The position numbers and the translations under genes were made by a program. The notes beneath the pieces are model-generated. The model was given only the letters and a program-made list of their open reading frames with translations, was not told the DNA's origin and searched no databases. DNA of 64,000 nt from Micrasema longulum. Taxonomy: Eukaryota > Arthropoda > Insecta > Trichoptera > Brachycentridae. Below, one piece after another: positions 43,655 through 54,785 of this stretch (its first letter is position 1; each line of letters begins with the position of its first letter). The stretch spans positions 227,428 through 291,427 of the forward strand of contig JAGVSM010000194.1 in the NCBI GenBank assembly GCA_022494885.1, written 5' to 3'.

Positions 43655-43945
43655 TTATTCAATACCTCCTAGGACACCTAACACAATTACTAGTTACTAG
43701 ACATTCCACCCTGATGCTGCAAAAGCAATCAAAAATTCACACAACTTTCCGTCAAAGAGGATTGGTCTACTTCCCATTGAAGTGTACAACTCACTTCTTT
43801 TGTCTATACAAAAAATAGTAAATCCAGTCACTTTAAAATCGCGATGAAAAAATGGATAATGGAGGTAGGATGCGCAAGAATAGATGAGTGGATCAGGCCA
43901 AGTAGGTAAAAGATGTTTTGATTTATAGTGTTTTTACTATATTTT
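43655..43945 (+). mobile_element. LINE C-terminal relic
   Basis: The plus strand encodes HNFPSKRIGLLPIEVYNSLL and LSIQKIVNPVTLKSR, then, after a shift, KKWIMEVGCARIDEW. This is the 'P..VYNSLP..I.....FK....KWL.E.G.Y...E' end of R1/Jockey-like LINEs. At least one frameshift. Confidence 0.55.
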
Positions 43946-43969
43946 ATATGTTATTGATATTATACAACA

Positions 43970-44480
43970 ACAAACAAACCATCACGTCGTTTTCCCATAG
44001 GGGTAGGCAGAAAAATGAAATGCCATATCACACTGTTTTTGCATACAGACCTTGTTTCCTCTACATTCATACATCTTCACATGCAAGCACGCCGATTATT
44101 CCTACTCTTGACTTGTCCATCTTCAAGTATTCGATGGAATTAATCGTGCCATGTCTTTTTTGGTCTTCTTCGTTTTCTGCATCCATTAACACTCGCATCG
44201 TAGATCCTTTTAGCCATTCTTTAGCTGTTCATTCGCTCTACATGTCCAAACCAACGCAGCACCCCTTTCTTGATTCTGTCGATAATGCATGTCTCAGCCT
44301 TACACAGTTCACGAATCTGGATATTAGTGCACCTTCATACATCGTTTTACTACACATTCACCCGAAGGGATAGCATTTCGACAGCATTTAACTTACATTA
44401 ATCATACATTAATAAATTAGAATGGGCACTAGAACTCCATTGTGAACTGCTAGCTTTGCCTCCTGCGATAAACAATGATT
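43970..44480 (-). mobile_element. RTE subfamily 2, 3' part with (GTTT)n tail
   Basis: The minus strand ends in AACGACGTGATGG followed by about three GTTT units (plus AACAAACAAACC, 43971-43982). The body follows RTE 36150-36664 order but is clearly diverged from the 33.6-kb element. It is much closer to the copy at 60745 (shared TTCAAGTATTCGATGGA and CTACATGTCCAAACCAACGC), which defines a second subfamily. The plus-strand open frame here is antisense. Confidence 0.8.
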
Positions 44481-45100
44481 TAATTAAGTTTGATAAGGCA
44501 TGTTTCAATATTAAATTATTAGTATCCTTCGGCAAGGAACACCCCAGTGAAGAAACATTATCTCCAATGTAAAGAAATAATACATAAATTAAAAAAGGAA
44601 ATAAAACAAATTAGGGGACATGAAGTTTTTAGAACTGGAGATATAATGTTGAAATGTAATTAATTCATTCAGTTGGTATTTATTTTGTGCAACTTACATA
44701 TACAAAAACTAAAAATTTAATATTAAATCAAACGAAAAAAGGAAATATAGAAAACACACACGCCAAACGAGCGGACAAGGCAAAAACCAATTTTTTAATG
44801 GTTTCTCGAATATAGAATTCGTAGTGTAAGAATCATTAACAAAGGGGTGAAGTTTGATCCATGCAATGACACCTCTATTAGAAAGCAAAGCAAATGAGTC
44901 TCAGATGAGAATAATTGATAATCGAAAAACGAGAGTTGGGTTAGCGTGGTTTAACGTATGGGTTAAGGATCACGATCACAGATACCTACAGTTGGTGAAA
45001 AGTTTATGCCGAATCATCGTTATCACTATTTCACTAAATAAGCGTGATTGGTATTATGTCTTACGTTCATGTGCCCGTCCATGGACTATAAAATATGCGT
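44481..45100. other. Unassigned DNA
   Basis: A frame at 44854-45102 gives a basic peptide (DNRKTRVGLAWFNVWVKDHD) I do not recognise. It has no support from neighbours, so no gene is called. Confidence 0.4.
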
Positions 45101-45104
45101 AAAA

Positions 45105-45668
45105 GCACATCTAAATGTATTGCAACAGAGAAGAAAAACATTTTTGAAATCAGAATACTGAATTTAAACATTTACAGGGCCTTAACATGTCATTGGCTTT
45201 TTTAAACTTTTTTTTTATTTAAGAGTTTCTTTATTATTTACCTTGATTATAATGTACAAAGTTTATACTTAAAAAAATGGATTTTAATGCAATTAAATTT
45301 CATTAAATTAAACTTAACTGTTGGGATCAGGAGGGATATACTTATGTGGGTCAATCAGGAACTTCGTAAATTTGCTCATGTACTGGCTGGTTTAAGCCAC
45401 TTTACCCACTGTTTAACATTTATCATTCTGCCTATATTCGAACATCTATATTCCTTCAATTCTTTCATCTGTTGATGTTTGTGAAGTTGAAGAGCTGAAA
45501 CTTTTATTTATGCGGGTGAGATTCATCTAATTGAATTATTTCACCTACATAGTAGGCAACGCCTGAAAATATTATTTTTTCAATTTCTATACTTCTTTAT
45601 GGACCAGCTCCCCAGGGAGTTGAATCCAGTCCTTGTCTACAAAAATTTGGACAAATTCAAAATATTGT
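45105..45668 (+). mobile_element. MITE family A, interrupted by a retroposon
   Basis: Begins with TATTGCAACAGAGAAG and continues with TTTACAGGGCCTTAACATG and TCATTGG. It is broken at about 45198 and resumes at about 45384 with CTGGCTGGTTTAAGCCAC through GAGTTGAATCCAGTCC and AAAAATTTGGACAAATTC. Gives the longest internal sequence of the family, reading past the point where the reference copy ends its body. Confidence 0.75.
45198..45384 (-). mobile_element. Poly(A) retroposon, 5'-truncated
   Basis: Inserted in the MITE. It begins on plus with a T-rich tract (poly(A) on minus) and matches 48020-48210: AAAATGGATTTTAATGCAATT against AAGGTGGATTTTTCTGCAATT, then GATCAGGAGGGATATAC and CAATCAGGAACTTC. 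TGGCT is present at both junctions and may be a short target duplication. Confidence 0.65.
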
Positions 45669-45864
45669 TTATTATTGATCAGACTAACGGACACGAACAC
45701 ATGAAACCATTTAATTGTTTCAATCATCGATTTCTAAAACATATCCGGCCAATGTAATTAACGATTCGCACCTGAATGCAAACTTTGAAATGAAATCTTG
45801 GAGGATTCAGATAGTTTGATCTATTGATAGAGCTCAAAACTTGATATTTCACTTTCCTTACTTC

Positions 45865-46035
45865 ACTAAATAAATTGAACTAGTGGAAAAAGTCCAAAAA
45901 TGTGGTACGGGAATCCCCGAATTACTCAAAAAAATGCTCTACCAGGGTAAATACAAAGCTCTAGGACTTGCATCATTGGAAGATCGTCCGAGGAAATGAG
46001 GTTTAATAGAAACTTATAAGATACTAAATAATTAC
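45865..46035 (+). mobile_element. LINE ORF2 C-terminal relic
   Basis: Encodes LEKVQKCGTGIPELLKKMLY, QGKYKALGLASLEDRPRK, stop, GLIETYKILNNYYDC. This is the well-known 'LE.VQRR.TR.... Y..RL..L.LPSLE.RR.RGDLI..YKI' block downstream of LINE reverse transcriptases. One stop replaces the Arg of 'RRxRGDLI'. Confidence 0.7.
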
Positions 46036-46069
46036 TATGACTGTCCCTGCGCAAGATGTACAACCCCAA

Positions 46070-46550
46070 TTTACATTTATGTATTTATTTTATTTATTTA
46101 TTTTGTTCATTAACGCCCGAAAGGCATTTACAAAAAACCAAAATAAAATACATGCTAACATACTGAATAATAAACACAGAATATACAGAAAAAATACAGG
46201 AAATTAGTTAGAAAAGATATAATAAAAAGTTTTACAAAGTAAAAAAAAAAAAAAATAACAACAAAGGTATGCAAAAAAACAGAAAGCATATAAACAAAAA
46301 ATGCAAAGATAAAAGCTTATGAAATAAATTCTGTAAAGCAAACATAGTAAATAAAGTGTTACGGTAAGCAAGAAAGACAAATTTTAGTTAAAATTATAAA
46401 CAAGCAAGCTAGCAAGCATATATTATCGCGAAAAAAGAAGGAATAAAAATATGTATATATGAAATGCGTATTCGCCAATACCACAATACCGTTTGATATA
46501 ATAGTAAAAAATAAAAAACAAGCATTCGGTAATAAAATACATGGTCATAA
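46070..46550. other. A-rich DNA beginning with TTTA repeats
   Basis: ATTTATTTATTTTATTTATT followed by TAACGCCCGAAAGGCATTTAC. This is the style of a minus-strand LINE 3' end with tail, but no coding part follows. Confidence 0.35.
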
Positions 46551-46885
46551 CTAGAAGCTTTATTGTCCACAATTCCAATTTAATCCAAAGAAATACTTCC
46601 TTTCCTTTCTGACAGATTTCTTACAGACTCGAATAAATTGCTAAGCCTGGTTGTCTATTTAATATGTCAACCAGTTCAAAAACCGATTGGATACTTTTTT
46701 GAAGGATGAAGAATGCAGTAATGCTCTACAGGCGCACAAACAAAGACTGTTGTTTAAAACAAATAATAATAACTGGATTTTTAATTTGGTTTTTTAAATT
46801 TTGTCATTTGGGGAGTTTTATCATTATACCGACGGTATGTTGTCCGCTCAAAAGTGAAAATCGGGTTTCTGAAACCATTTTGAGA
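46551..46885. other. A+T-rich DNA, nothing recognised
   Basis: No supported feature. Confidence 0.4.
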
Positions 46886-46889
46886 ATGT

Positions 46890-47065
46890 AAATTTGGCAG
46901 AGACGAACTGCCATCCGCAATTGTGGAATGTCCGATTGACAGTCGCCGGTCGATATTTAAATTCTTGCAAAATATCGCGGTGCGTTTTGGCGGGCTCCCT
47001 TTGCGAATGTTAAAACGCATTGGCGGGATTCTAGGGACGCCGCTCCGCAGGAATCTTGTTGCACT
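46890..47065. promoter_or_regulatory. G+C-rich island
   Basis: AATATCGCGGTGCGTTTTGG, CGGGCTCCCTTTGCG, AAAACGCATTGGCGGG and ACGCCGCTCCGCAGG stand out from A+T-rich flanks. The pair GTGCGTTTTGGCGGG and AAAACGCATTGGCGGG is a partial direct repeat. No known gene or repeat; possibly regulatory. Confidence 0.25.
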
Positions 47066-47920
47066 TTAAAATGCATTCATTTCATATCCGGGCAAGCTTT
47101 GTGGTTATTTGTTAGAATTTTAAAACCGTTGTAAGAATGTTAGCCCTTGGAAAATACTTCATATGCCGAAACCGCCTAACGATTTGGGAATGTAATGCAG
47201 TATATTTATTCAGATAGCTAAACGAAAAATAGCCAATTAATTCCTTAACTAATTCATATTACATAATAAAATATTTTTTTTTTATTTTTATTATTTTAGA
47301 CTCTTTCTATAGACACTCTAGTTACATACGCATATGGATGTTTGTTATTGACGAAAACTATCGCAATCAATCTCACAAAACGATGCGATAGACCCATTCC
47401 CTAATCTCTTTCGACAACAAGTTAAACATATTTAGTCTTTTAAGGTACAGATTATTCTTAGTTGCCTTGATGGTTGTTTATGGGAATCTGAAACATTCAA
47501 CTCTCTACGTAGGATAGCGATGAATATTTCGCTGAATATACTAAACATAACAATTATATTCGGGTAACAATTTAATTTTTAAATGAAATATTTAAACACA
47601 CGTGTTTCCAATACTTACGCAATTAACGAAGCATATTTCGATAGTCAGATGGCAGAAGGGACCTTCTGTATTTTTGTCAATGTTTTAGTTTTCAAAAGTT
47701 TTAATTAATATTTCAGTAAATACACGTAGAAAAAAAAATCAGCGTCATTTAGAATGGTAATTTATTATTGAAAAACAACACTAAAATATTTTGGTTTGTG
47801 GATTAAAGTCTTGAAATTGAGACGTATTTCAGCTATCCCGAATATTTTTGAAAATTACAGATGGTCCCTTCTGCCATCTGACTACCGATTTATTTATTTA
47901 AATCTAATGAATATAAAAAC
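47066..47920. other. A+T-rich DNA, nothing recognised
   Basis: AGTCAGATGGCAGAAGGGAC (47645-47664) reappears inverted as GGTCCCTTCTGCCATCTGAC (47864-47883). It is a 20-base inverted repeat with 200 bases between, and could be a small foldback element. Confidence 0.4.
47648..47883. repeat. Inverted repeat pair, ~20-base arms
   Basis: AGATGGCAGAAGGGACC at 47648-47664 and GGTCCCTTCTGCCATCT at 47864-47880 are exact reverse complements, and the match continues outwards on both sides (ATAGTC.. / ..GACTAC). Probably the ends of a short MITE that includes TTTTTGTCAATGTTTT. Confidence 0.6.
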
Positions 47921-48019
47921 AAGTTTGATGACTCTTTTTGGACTTAATTGGTCAAATAAGCGATCGAGATCTATAAACATCCCGACAGAAAATATAAACA
48001 GATATGATAGGATGTGTTT

Positions 48020-48295
48020 TTTTTTTTTTTACATGAGAATCGCTTTATTATTTATTTTGCTTTTAATATACAAGATTTGTATTTTAAAAGGTGGATTTTT
48101 CTGCAATTAAATATCTTAAAATTTGTCTAAACTATTAGAATCAGGAGAGATATATAAAGGTGGGCTAATCAGGAACTTCTCAGCATTTGCTCACGTGGAG
48201 AGGAAACCACTTAAAACTCTTCAAGAGAAGCCGGCCTGTTGGCAGTGGTCAACAGGCCTTCCATTCCACTAGCCGAACACTCCCCTAGTTGATGA
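48020..48295 (-). mobile_element. Poly(A) retroposon with 9-bp target duplication
   Basis: Flanked by GATGTGTTT at 48011-48019 and GATGTGTTT at 48296-48304, an exact 9-bp duplication. Starts on plus with a T run (minus-strand poly(A)). The minus-strand 5' part contains AGGCCTGTTGACCACTGCC and AACAGGCCGGC, a hairpin with GGCCTGTT/AACAGGCC arms. The 45198 copy is a shorter version. No pol III box pair is evident, so it may be the 3' end of a LINE and not a SINE. Confidence 0.85.
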
Positions 48296-48454
48296 GATGT
48301 GTTTAAAATCATCCTGGTACCTGGTTATAAAGAAATCATATCAAAAATTAGACTGTGAAGCACCGCAGATTTCAAATTCACAGGCTGTAGGCAGCAACGA
48401 CGGCGACACTGTACAAATCCTAAGTACTTAACTAACGTCTATCTACACAAATAA

Positions 48455-48505
48455 CATCAACCCTGATGATGGACGGTGTAATGCTACCCTAAACGTCTGT
48501 AAATA
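48455..48505 (+). ncRNA. Hammerhead-ribozyme-like core in Penelope 3' region
   Basis: CTGATGA at 48463-48469 is followed by a potential short helix (GGA..TCC-type arms in the sister copy) and the core-like CTAAAC; the sister copy has GAAAC (48879-48883). Penelope-like elements are known to carry hammerhead motifs. I could not find a convincing helix I and each copy has a core mismatch (TAAA for GAAA here; CTCATGA at 48852-48858; a changed CTGATAA at 27447 minus). Treat as a candidate relic. Confidence 0.35.
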
Positions 48506-48709
48506 GTACTAACGACACACGGCATAATAACTCAGAAAAACTTATTGTGAATACATTTTTACTTTTTATTTCATTTCCATACAGCAGAGTGTGATATGCA
48601 AATACTGTGCGTGTGTAATGTGTACTATTTCATTACCTAAATGTATAAACACACCTATCTGTGTTATTTTCAAAAATCACAAAAAAAAATTAACAGCTTG
48701 CATGTTCAA

Positions 48710-48766
48710 CGATGTTTAAAGTTTGCCCAAATGCTTGCGGACTGGCTGGATTTCCTCCCAATGTGG
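48710..48766 (-). mobile_element. MITE family A internal block
   Basis: ACGATGTTTAAAGTTTGCCC, then AAATGCTTGCGGACTGGCTGG matches 16432-16480 and 63085-63120. It sits between two Penelope 3' pieces. Confidence 0.55.
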
Positions 48767-48978
48767 ACGCTGTGGACAGCAACGACAACGATACGGTACA
48801 AATTCTAAGTACTTAACGTTATATATTTTTTCTACACAAATAACATCAACCCTCATGATGGACGCTGTAATGCTATCCGAAACGTCGGAAAATAGTATTA
48901 ACGACACACGGCATTATAAGAAAACAGAAAAACTTATCGTGCATTTAAACGGCCGTGAAAATTTATGAAGCTTAATAG
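48766..48978 (+). mobile_element. Second Penelope-like 3' end, same orientation
   Basis: GGACAGCAACGACAACGATAC to CGTGCATTTAAACGGCCG repeats 48390-48530 and extends beyond it to GAAGCTTAATAG, the end also seen at 28100-28140. Tandem or partly tandem Penelope copies are typical of the group. Confidence 0.65.
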
Positions 48979-49740
48979 CATTAACCAAATTTAGTACGCT
49001 TGTCATGTTAATGTGTGGTGACTTTTTCATTGCTAGCTGCAGATGTAGCTAATCTAAGCTTCTAATCACAATACATAAATTAGCTCATTTATCAGCAAAA
49101 TATGAAATTCATATGTCATGTATTATTTATTTCTGAAAATTCTACTAAATAAAAATCTATTGTGCATTTTACTGAGAATTGATTGAGGATAACCTTCGAT
49201 ATTAATTTTTGGGAAATTTCTCTGAAATAAAGCTATCTTGATCTAGATTTTCGAGAAATAAATTTGTATTTTCTTGCTTGTTTTATCTGGAACATACCGC
49301 CCAACACTTTCGCTAAACTAATAAGGTGTTAGGCGCCGAACGTTGGTTTCGGAAACAAAATTTGACCTTACCTTGCTAAGCTATTGGTGATGCCGCCTTT
49401 TTACTACCCCGCCCCTGCCTTCGGCACCATAAAGCAAACAATTACCGCGAGCCATGACTGCCATCGCCCATCCTATAGCCAGGAATGATTTATTTAGTAT
49501 TTTTACCATGTCTAAATACAGTCATTTATTCCTAGTCTAAAAACAATAAAATACCTCAGCATTATTTTTCTACTCGTAACTTGATCTGAGACGTCATAAG
49601 ATACAAAATTTTATTGCTGTAATCCGTAAGGGCTTAGCATTAAACAGCATCTATCTATATTATTCCAGGCCGATTACCTTCGTTTATCATTTTTCCTCAA
49701 CCCATCCTTATGGTACTGACCTAACATCGAGATAGAAGAT
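48979..49740. other. Unassigned DNA; G+C-richer at 49300-49480
   Basis: CAAACAATTACCGCGAGCC and neighbouring CCGCCCCTGCCTTCGGCACC are richer in G+C. TAAGGTGTTAGGCGCCGAAC includes the palindrome GGCGCC. No gene or known repeat. Confidence 0.4.
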
Positions 49741-49744
49741 TTAT

Positions 49745-50310
49745 AAAATAAGAATATTTCGATTTGGAACCAAATAAACAAAATTTATACTACCCATTGC
49801 AGTACCCATTATTGTTCCTTTTAGGTATGCTTGGTATCACAAGTTTGCGGGTCAGAAGGAGTATTGCCTTGCTCATGATGGCCTTTAAACTAAATGGGTC
49901 AATTATCTATCCCAACATTTTGGAGCGCATAAAATTGTATGTACCGAGCAACTATTTAAGAGTTTGGCAACACGGACGATTTGATCTCACAGAAGACAGG
50001 ACAAAATTAACGTTGTTAATGCCTATGCGGAGAATGATTGGTCTGATGAACAGCCTACCGAGAGAGATGGATCTTTCCCATTCTGAGATTACCAGTTTTT
50101 AGACTCTTTCTCTTTAACTTTGTATCATAATGTGTATTTGTTACTTATTCGTTGTTTTTATGTACCTTAATAATTTATTGGGCTTTTTTAAATCATATTT
50201 TTGTATCTATCTAATTTAACTATTTATGTACATTGCAATTGGCAGAAGTAGTCCTTGTAGGTCAGATCCTCAGATCTACAAGAAGACAAAGAAGAAGAAA
50301 AAATAAATAA
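49745..50310 (+). mobile_element. Jockey-like LINE C-terminus and 3' UTR
   Basis: Open frame 49764-50102 (TTG/ATG start not meaningful) reads LGMLGITSLRVRRSIALL, FKLNGSIIYPNILERIKLYVP, SNYLRVWQHGRFDL, MRRMIGLMNSL and a stop at 50100-50102. This is the 'LGL..L..RR....L......G....P.LL..L...VP' block after the reverse transcriptase in Jockey-group LINEs. The 3' UTR ends with GAAGAAGAAAAAATAAATAA near 50310. 113 codons remain; 5'-truncated. Confidence 0.75.
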
Positions 50311-52165
50311 ATAACTTGATAAGAATTCTTGGATTCGTCGCGCGTCGTTGGGAAAGTTATCATAAATCGTTAAATATCATAATTATAGTAAACTTTCATA
50401 ATTTAGCGCACTAAAATGGAAAAACATCCTCATTGCACCAAAAGTAGGCCCATTTTCTGTGTTCCTTTCCTCTATTCAAATACTTACAACTTTTTACAAA
50501 ATTCAATGGTATTCGTTTTTACATTATACAGTCCGCTAATCGTTTACAATAAGAAACAGAAGAAACATATGTATTTCTATTGTCATAATTATCTTTTTCT
50601 GACTACACAGAGCTTCGATAAATTCTAAGTAAAACCTACCTTCCTTCCTACATTATCACGAAATATTTAACATACTATAAAAACTTGCTAGAGATAAAGG
50701 ATATTTTTTTAATTAATTGAATAGTGTGATTCCTAGCAGCGCCGTCGGTAAAAGTGTCTACAGAGATAGAATTCACAGTAACTTCGTATTTCTTAGAACT
50801 AGTCTGTTTCCGTGAAGTCATTCATTTACAGCGCAGTAATGAAGTATTTCCGGCTTACATCCGATTCCTTAATAAGACACCTTTATCTAACGGCAAGTCA
50901 CACCTTCCCCGAATTGCGAGTCTCGTTAATCCCACGACCTTCCTATAAGTTAAGATAAAGATGCGAGATAAGCACAATGTTGCAATCATAATTACAGGAT
51001 GCGTTCACGGTAAATGCACGTTGCATTTTTATTTCTTTATAGCCCAGAGCAGAAAAAGCTGCCAAAAGACTGGTGATTTTTTAAAATGTTTAAATGTGTA
51101 AATTGGTGCATGGCGCCGCCTTTTTGCCTGTTTCTGCTGTCCATCTTCGTGAAAAATTATCATCATTATTTTTTACTGCTTTGTGTTAATGTTTTGTGAT
51201 AATCAGTCCACAACTAGACCTTTTCTCAGTTTCGTATAAAGTATGTTTTATTTTATAATATTATTTACATTAAAAAATTTAGTGCCATTTCCAACAAGTT
51301 ATAAATAAGTCCCTATTCATGAATGGGACATGTTTTAAAGCTGACTAAAAAATAATATTTAAAAAATTAGGGGAGCGCTTGAGATATTATTATGTCACAA
51401 TATTTACAAATTGGCATTACTTTAATAATTATTGGAACAAATAGTGAGGAAAAGAGAAAATCTACAAAAAAAAAAACATACCTACGTTATGTTGATATCA
51501 ATAAGAAACATCTAGGTAATTATTCAATTTATGCAGAAATTTGAGGAATTCTAGATTTACCTTTCTTCACTTCTGTTTAAACATCTATTGATCTCGATAA
51601 AATATCGATAAGATTAAAGTAGCGTTGACAAATGGACAATATAATATCGTTCTGTACCAGGATATGACATATTGTCCACGTGTAAACAGCAATTTGTAGG
51701 ACAGGATTGTTCAGTTTGTCCTTTAACAGTTCTAATACATATTGTAAAATAAATAATATTTTTGTGAACCTCGCTCGTAATAAATGCCATTTTGTATTCA
51801 TTTTCACAGCGCTCACGTGTGAACTGCGGCCGTATTGTCCCAACGTCCTGTCCTGCGCGGTCGAGGTTGTTCACAGAGCTGAGACAAGACAATATAGTCC
51901 CATATATTGTATTAGCCATGTTTAAACGATACTAAAACCAAGTATCTTTCAACTAATATTTTGATATATTGAAAAAATTGACACCCAGTCGACCTAAAGC
52001 CGGAAGACTTTGTAAAATATTTCAGTATTAAGTATAAAGTATGAAAAATAAGAATTCGACTGTGAGCAATGCAAAAATGATCGAGTTTTTAAAGTCATGT
52101 TATAAAAGGAAGGTAGCACTGGCGGCTCCTGACCAAAAATCTTGGCCGTGCATTTTTAACATTTT
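50311..52165. other. Unassigned DNA
   Basis: No recognised repeat. Open stretches overlap on opposite strands at 51577-51925 and give no known family. The 51790-51905 part is mildly G+C-rich (CTGCGGCCGTATTGTCCC). Confidence 0.45.
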
Positions 52166-52172
52166 GTCAACT

Positions 52173-52245
52173 TGTAAAAATATTACGATGAGTCTGACAT
52201 GCTGACTGCTTAATATGTAGAAATATTACGATGAGTCAGACATGC
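52173..52245. repeat. 43-bp period tandem duplication, two copies
   Basis: TGTAAAAATATTACGATGAG (52173-) recurs as TGTAGAAATATTACGATGAG (52216-), followed in both by TCTGACATGC or TCAGACATGC. Confidence 0.85.
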
Positions 52246-53995
52246 CGGGCATCGGAACTCGGAACCAGGAATGCTACATTCGCCATTGTTTTGTTTTGCA
52301 TACTGTTTTATGCACACTAACATTATATGCATATTACATGTAACTAAATCAACTAAATTTGTACTAATATTGTGTCAAACGCATGTTCAAAATGATGTTA
52401 CCGCTTGCCTACCAGATATTGCACACCGCAGCTAAAGACATAAGTCTCCTTGGCGATGCCCACATACTCGGAAAAGTTTCTCGTTGCCGAACGAGAAAAG
52501 CTGCCCGAAGAAGCTTTCTGCAATCTGGTAGCCTTAGCATCTTTGTGCGTAAAGAAAGTAATCCAGTTGTACATAATACGCAAAAAATTGCATTAAAAAT
52601 TGAGGGAAGTGAATTTTTCACTGACTGGGATTAAATTGATTGGACATAATCAATTCGCCGAAATGATCACAAAACTTTTAAGAAGCCTTAAAATTCTTTT
52701 CGGAAGCCACCGGATCTGTAAATCTGACATAATCTATAACAGGGCCACGAATAGTAGCGAGAAGCTTCATTCAGTGATCATAGAGAGGGAGAAGGGACAA
52801 GACCACAAATTGTGTTTAAAAGATTGATTAGGGGAATCAATAACATTGAAAACAAATAATTTGACATTAAATTTCCCATGACCTGATAAAAACTTCGTGA
52901 TCTAGTGATTGGGGATAACCCAAGAATATTTTAAGCGCTGGCGAATGATGTTAGAAACGAACTTGGTACTTCAAATCTGCGCATGCGGTGACATTTCCCG
53001 GAGTACGCATATTGTATTTTTGCTCTAACGCACGATTCACCAGTATGTGGCGTAGTATATCTCGCTCAAATCATGGTTTTAGCAGATATGGTATTTTCTA
53101 TACAAATCCAGGGAAAATGATTGTGCAAAACAGAATATGACCAGTGACGATTACACAATTGAATATGCGTACACAAGGTATAAAAACCGTCCGCTAGAGT
53201 CGATCTCGCTAGATCTTTTGGCGCTAGTATTAAATATAATGTTGCATGAGTTTAATATTGCAAAGAATCCCTTTTTCTTTCAATTACATATTTTTATGTT
53301 ACTTATTAATTTTTTTAAACATGTTTTTACTTGGCAGTACACATATTTTTATCTAAAACATTTAATTTTGTAAGTGAAAATTCTTGATGGAAGTTCATTG
53401 TAATTTATTATATAAATAAAAGACGAGTGATATTTAAATCCACAAATTTGGAATATCCAGTGACCGGTTTCATCGCTTATCTTTATCGTTTATAAATAAG
53501 TTCACCAATCAACGGCGTTTTGAAAAAAAATACAGATTTCCTAGTGCTAGGAAAAAAGATTTAAGAGTGACATTACAAGTGAAAATTTAAGCGTAATGTT
53601 TCTTAAAGATCATAAAGAGGTTGAAATAACATTAAAAAAACTTTTTGAGCTTTGCAATACTAATATTCTAAGCTTTCCCATTCGATATCGTTCTCAGTGT
53701 ACTAATAATCTCAATAATAAATGGAGTACATCCTCCAGATTACAATTTATTGTTGCAATATCACGCGTACAATTCTGTTAATTGGAAATAAATCCTTTTA
53801 TTGAAGGAGTAATCAGCTGGATTAGTTCAATAATAAAAAGAATCTCTAAATAAATGTATGTACATGCAAAGTGCCGGATTTTGATAACAGGTTTTATCAT
53901 TGATAAGGTAATAGTATGATAAATGTATGACTCAATAAAATTGCCTTCGTTTTACATAGGAAAGCGTGGTCATGGGGATTGATATTATTTTTATT
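52246..53995. other. Unassigned DNA with weak open stretches
   Basis: 52383-52634 encodes an 83-residue basic peptide on plus, with overlapping frames on minus. I see no family motif and no splice or neighbour support, so it is not called a gene. Confidence 0.4.
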
Positions 53996-53999
53996 TCTT

Positions 54000-54445
54000 A
54001 TATATTACAATAGCGATGAAAAACATTTTAAAGAAGGGAATACAGAAGTCTAGGCATTTACAGGACTTATGACCAGTCATTTGCTGATTTAAGTGGCTGA
54101 TTTACACGCTGTGCAACATTCACCATTCTGCCTACGTTTGAATTTTGAACATACACATTTGTTCGATTCTTCCATCTGCTGATCTTTGTGAAGTTAAATA
54201 GCTGAAACCTTTATTCGTGCGCATGAGATTCTAACCGAATTATTTTAACTTACATACTAGGCAACGCTTTAAAATACTTTTCAATTTTTATACTTCTTCA
54301 AGGGCCAGCTGGTTTCATCAACAATATTTTGAGTATGTGCAAACCCTTACTGACATGAATTGGATTCAATCACTTTGAGGGTTACTAACACGAAAATATT
54401 ACAACAGAGATGAATAACATTTTATAAAAGGGAATTCAAGAGTCT
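54000..54445 (+). mobile_element. MITE family A, long copy
   Basis: Starts with ATATTACAATAGCGATGAAA and runs GAAGTCTAGGCATTTACAGG, GACCAGTCATTTGCTGATTT, CATTCACCATTCTGCC and GAAGTTAAATAGCTGAAACC to CTAGGCAACGCTTTAAAATA. The second end carries CAACAATATTTTGAGTATGT and, near 54393, TATTACAACAGAGATGAATA. This last word repeats the left-end word in direct orientation, so two copies may be joined. Confidence 0.75.
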
Positions 54446-54584
54446 AATTCAGTCCTAAATTTTTATTCTTTACCAAAGAAAAACAAACGGAATTGAGGAA
54501 AATGGATGTTCAAACATAATTCGATGCGAATAGGTGCCAAGGTTTTCACGGTCACTGTTATCAATATGTTTCTTTTTTGGGTGA

Positions 54585-54785
54585 TACCGTGTGTGTTGGA
54601 TTTGTTACGACGTTTCAGCTACCATTGCAGGCCACATTAACGTTAATGCCTAGACTTCCCTATATTCCACTCAAAAACAGTTTTCCTCTATGTTGCGATG
54701 AATTTCAATTTCTCTCATGGGATTGGAATCTAGTCTTATCTACAAACATTTGGACTCAAAATACTGTTAACAGCAATTAATATTT
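54585..54785. mobile_element. MITE family A fragments
   Basis: TTAATGCCTAGACTTCCCTATAT and GGGATTGGAATCTAGTCTTA, then ACAAACATTTGGACTCAAAA are scrambled family A blocks. Confidence 0.55.

Larger units (their letters stand above)
47925..48710 (+). mobile_element. Penelope-like element 3' region, interrupted
   Basis: Plus-strand copy: CGATCGAGATCTATAAACATC codes for IEIYKHPD. It is interrupted at 48020 and resumes at 48296 with AAAATCATCCTGGTACC (KSSWYLVI). Then come GTGAAGCACCGCAGATTTC, the conserved block CATCAACCCTGATGATGG, AACGTCTGTAAATAGTACT and a 3' UTR to AACAGCTTGCATGTT at about 48708. The whole matches 27283-27700 in reverse. Confidence 0.8.

Noticed and set aside
43918..44373. A 151-codon plus-strand protein, and a similar one at 60903-61169
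   Set aside because: Antisense to the RTE C-terminal coding region; the real coding sense is the minus strand.
52383..52634. An 83-codon basic protein
   Set aside because: Overlapping frames on the opposite strand are equally long, and there is no recognisable domain or support from neighbours.
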